This document shows positions 60,833 to 64,000 of a stretch of DNA of 64,000 bases, piece by piece. A program made the translations under genes and the position numbers. This DNA comes from Protea cynaroides (Eukaryota; Streptophyta; Magnoliopsida; Proteales; Proteaceae), in the NCBI GenBank assembly GCA_028583415.1, contig CM053269.1, positions 23,997,878 through 24,061,877 of the forward strand, in the 5' to 3' direction. Position 1 is the stretch's first letter. The number at the start of each line of letters is the position of its first letter. The notes under the pieces were generated by a model that was given only the letters and a program-made list of their open reading frames with translations, did not search any database and was not told the DNA's origin.

Positions 60833-62073
60833 TTGTGACCACATCGGGTGATGCGGCAGCATCCTCAGATGTAACAGCATATACTCGTCCTTGATGTACT
60901 TGCTTCTTGGGTTTAGGACAATCCCTGATCATATGTCCCACTTGGTTGCAGTTGTAACATCTCGGACCTTCAGAACTTGGCTTCGGTTGCTACTGAGCTG
61001 CTTGAGTGGTCTTGGGTGCAGCAGTGAAATTCTGAGGATGGAAAGGTTGTATGTCTTGTTATTACCTCCGCTGTAAGAATTTCCCGCTGGCCTCTTCATG
61101 CCTCTGTTCTGTGTAAAATAGCTTTCCTTCTAGCTCGATTCAATAACTCGAGCGATTTAGACAGCTTCATTATAAATCTTCTTTTCTAAGCCCAGAACGT
61201 GTTCTCTGATGCTTCCTCTAGGTCCCGTGACAAACCTACGGGTCTTGGTGTCTTCCTCCTGCATGCTAAGTGGTGCAAAGAAAAACAGCTCCTCATAACG
61301 CTGTTGATATGCATCCACTGACATCTGTCCTTGATATAAACTCAGGAACTCCTTCTCCATAGAATCTCTGAAGCTTCGTGGAAAATACTTCTCAAAGAAA
61401 GCTCCTTTATAAATGGTCCAAGTCAATAGGGCATGCTTGGTCAGTAAATAGGCCCGGGTAGATTTCCATCAATGATGGGCGTCGCCTTTGAGCATGAAAG
61501 TGGCACATAGTACCTTCTCTTCCTCAGTGATAGTCATCATAAGAAAATTTTTCTCCATCTCGTCGATCCAATGTGCTGGCCATAAAGGATCAGACGGTTT
61601 GTCGTTAAATTCCCTGGGCTTCATCTTCAGAAATCTCTCAACTAGTCGAGAGTGATCCATCTGATTTTGGGGGTATGCCCAAACATAGGTTGTGGATACT
61701 GATAATTAACCTGGGCTGCTTCCGGACCCGGTACTAGAATCTGTGCAGCTGGTGGTTGAGGTGTTTGAGGTGTTGGGTGGTTACCCACCGGTGCTGCACT
61801 AGCTTGTCCCGTCTGCATAGGTGTAGCATGGGTGGCTTGGAACATGATTCCCATGGCAACTTGCATTTGAGCCTGTGCATGTTGCATCTGTTGCAGCTGT
61901 TGTGCTAAGTTCATCACCACTATTGCTAACTCTGGTGGTGGGGGTGGCAAATTTGTAGGATTTTCCTGGTCTGGATTTCCTAGGACATATACATTCTCCT
62001 GGCTAGTTTCCTCCACAGGTGGTGGTGGTGGAACTACATTTCGGCTCTGTCTGGTTACTCTTCTTCCAGACAT
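60833..62073 (-). pseudogene. Gag of element B
   Basis: ATG at 62073 (MSGRRVTRQSRN). Pro/Gln/Met-rich N-terminus, gag core LVERFLKMKPREFNDKPSDP, WTIYKGAFFEKYFPRSFRDS, QMSVDAYQQRYEELFFFAPL, then a tail with CCHC knuckle CYNCNQVGHMIRDC (about 60958-60917) and a basic/acidic tail to the intron. Breaks at about 61660 (frameshift), 61470 (stop for Trp), about 61155 and 61050. It retains the knuckle that A has lost. Confidence 0.87.
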
Positions 62074-62562
62074 AATTTCCTTCTGAGATGGGTGGTGCCT
62101 GAAAATCATCAAAATAGGTGATACAATCATTTATATTCCATGTAGGCACGCTAACCGATATAAAATTCCAAATTTCAGCTCATTTTATAAAAAAAAATAC
62201 TATCTTTTCTATGCAGGGTCGATGGTGAGGGTCGATGGTATGTCCGACCCTTAGTATCCGACCCTGGGAATGACCTGTTCTTCCCGAGAGCTGAGGGTCG
62301 ATGTGAGGGTCGATGGGTATCCAACCCTCAGTATCCGACCCTTAGTTTTCTGTCAGATTCCCGAGAGCCGAGGGTCGATGGTTCTGGTCGAATTGTCCGA
62401 CCCTCAGACCAAAAATCAGATTTTTAAGATCCAATTTTGGATCATTTTTTTGTTATTTCCCTCCCATTTCGACTCATCTCTCCCTTCTGAGTTGCTACAG
62501 TGCCACTCCACTATTTTTGGTCGGTTTGAGTCCGGGTTTCGATGTCCACATCATCCCTACAG
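62074..62562. other. Leader of B: GTCG-motif cluster and 5' exon region of antisense ORF
   Basis: 62215-62405 holds many 'gggtcgatg' and 'tccgaccc' words and a repeated 'cccgagagc(t/c)gagggtcgatg'. Downstream (plus) is a CAG/GTATGT donor at 62563. Layout as in A. Confidence 0.5.
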
Positions 62563-64000
62563 GTATGTTTTCTCATTTTTACCTGTTTTTAGGTTTACAT
62601 TCCTAGGTTTTTGCCCATTTAACGTGTTTTTTTTCAAATTAAATTTTTTCCAACTGTAAAAATTCGATTTTTATTGGGGGCTTTTGTTATTGGTGTCTCG
62701 AGGAGCGAAAACCCTCAAAATTTTTTGAGTTTCATCGGTTGGTTATCGGGAAACTTGAATTTTTGCTCTTTTGCCCTAATTTGTCGAAACTTTTCGATTT
62801 CTTGAAATTTCTTCAAATTAAACTTTATCAGTTAAAATTTCCTACTGTATGTGTGTTGTAGGATATGTTAGAACCTACGTAAGTCCTCCTGCTCACGTGT
62901 ATGGGTGAAAAGTGAGGTCTTCGGCCAACTTACGTCGTTAATGCTAAATTTCAGATTTTTATTCCATTAACTTCTTATCTCCCTTTTTCTTTCTTGTTTG
63001 CAGATACCATGGCTCGTACCAAGGTACCCAGAGTTCGTGATCCACTTCGCTTCCGCTCCAATGAAGCCGAGGCACAGTATGCCGACTATGCTCGTAAGAA
63101 AGTGGAGGGTGGTCGTATGGTGAACTTGGCTGAGCTAGCCTTGTTCAACGTAGAGAGAGCATTCGGTGATATGGGGTGGCTCCCTGTCATCACTTACGAT
63201 GCATGCACATGTCTGGATTTGGTGCGCCAGTTCTATTGTAATCTCCAGGTGGTGGGGAATTACAATGATGTTGAGAGGGGTCAAGAGTTGTGCATCACCA
63301 GCTACGTTAAAGGGGTGAATATCTCATTTGACTATCGGCAACTGGCCGACCTACTGGGCATTCCTTATGATGGCCCCATGGTTCTTGTGTGCCTGGAGAG
63401 CCCCGGTTTGTTTCCATGGGGATGAGGGGCGGAGATCGACAATCGGTTGCTACGACTGATCGTTGGCGAGATGAGAGCTTGTTACCTGCGTCCAGCCCAC
63501 GGGTCTTCGCAAGATTATCCAAGCATAATCTGATTCCGTAGAGTGGGCACTACGAGAGGGTTTCTCGATTGACCCAGTTTACGATATATAGTATCGCACT
63601 AGATAGCCGTGCGCCTTCCCTACATCATCATGCGGACCATGATTAGTGCTACATTGTCCGGTCATAGGGGTAATCTACCCTATGGACGTATGATTACCGT
63701 TCTACTGATCCGCCTGGGGGTTGACTTAGTAGATGAGAAGATTCAGGAGAAGACCTTCTCGTCGTCTCTAGATTGGGAGGCTATCTGCAAGATGGGTATG
63801 TGGGATGCCCAAGTTAGTGATGAGGAGAGGAACGAGATGGTACGCCCTCACACTCGCATTGAGATGGCTGACGCTGAGGCCGCTGCTGCCGCTGCTAGAG
63901 CTCATGTGGATCCTGTCGATGATGACGATCGTATGTATATGGATGTCGACTCGATACCACCACCTTCACCTACGCATGCGGCTGGAGTTGGTACTTCTTC
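62563..64000 (+). pseudogene. Antisense additional ORF of B, with two introns, cut by window edge
   Basis: Same predicted structure as in A: donor 62563, 17 nt exon 62862-62878, donor GTAAGT, acceptor TTTGCAG ending 63003, ATG at 63009 (MARTKVPRVRDPLRFRS). Conserved blocks: RFRSNEAEAQYADY, AFGDMGWLPVITYD, CNLQVVG, ITSYVKGVNISFDY, LADLLGIPYDGP. A frameshift near 63380-63430 breaks it; family blocks (SGHYERVSRLTQF, YIIMRTMI-like, LPYGRM) continue in other frames, and an acidic DDDDRMYMDVDSIP-like tail reaches the window edge. Plant transposon protein-like; function unknown. Confidence 0.7.

Larger units (their letters stand above)
55019..64000 (-). mobile_element. Chromovirus B (Tekay-like), right end outside window
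   Basis: Minus strand. 3' LTR (55019-57276), polypurine tract, chromodomain/integrase, RNase H-RT, protease, intron, gag, leader with antisense ORF on the plus strand. The 5' LTR lies beyond 64000. Same family as A, but a different subfamily: LTR motif words differ (gggtcga rather than ggtcgca) and coding blocks differ moderately. Fewer breaks than in H. Confidence 0.92.

Overview
This window is a repeat-only stretch of a large, AT-rich flowering-plant genome. I find no host gene outside mobile elements. Nearly every base can be assigned to LTR retrotransposons or to a DNA transposon nested inside them. The organism call rests on a Sirevirus-type Ty1/copia element, plant chromovirus and Tat-lineage Ty3 elements, an initiator-tRNA-Met primer site, plant-type introns and a Mutator-like transposon. 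The species cannot be named.

Backbone: an old, heavily mutated Ty3 chromovirus ('H', Tekay-like, plus strand) runs through the window in pieces: 6571-8222 (gag, protease), 19809-20214 (start of RT), 49057-51508 (rest of RT, RNase H, integrase, chromodomain), then its 3' LTR at 51509-52153 and 54482-55018. The insertions into H are: (1) a Sirevirus 'G' (1-6570, plus) in the gag region; (2) a Tat-type solo LTR (8223-19808, target duplication GTTAG) in the protease/RT linker, itself interrupted by an ~8.4 kb Pack-MULE-like transposon (8933-17366), which carries its own 448 bp solo LTR (12137-12584, GTACT); (3) a Tat-lineage element 'C' (20215-49056, minus) in RT, whose 3' LTR is interrupted by a second-generation chromovirus 'A' (23245-32590, minus, ATCCT); (4) a solo LTR 'D' of the A family (52154-54476, plus, GGTAA); (5) a related, more complete chromovirus 'B' (55019 to beyond 64000, minus).

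The most interesting system is the A/B/D chromovirus family. In the sense direction it encodes gag-PR-RT-RNH-INT-chromodomain, with a short GT-AG intron of 67-69 bp exactly between gag and protease. The intron is found in A and B and also in the old copy H. Unspliced RNA would stop just after gag; spliced RNA would give Gag-Pol. In antisense, between the 5' LTR and gag, A and B both carry an additional ORF resembling the 'putative plant transposon protein' family. It is preceded by a conserved intron/17-nt exon/intron arrangement. Arrays of short GTCG/CGAC-containing motifs lie upstream of the antisense ORF and at two places in the LTR. The LTR also holds a 122-nt open segment conserved at codon level in four copies.

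Element C has Tat-lineage hallmarks: two RNase H domains, a DUF7745-like extra ORF downstream of integrase, and tandem repeats in the 3' untranslated region and inside the LTR. The transposon in the solo LTR has ~230 bp terminal inverted repeats and carries a GRF zinc-finger gene fragment and a CUE-domain exon, consistent with gene capture. Most coding regions carry stops or frameshifts. The only long intact frame is the Sirevirus RT-RNase H. Comparisons here were made by eye, so identities and ages are not given as numbers.
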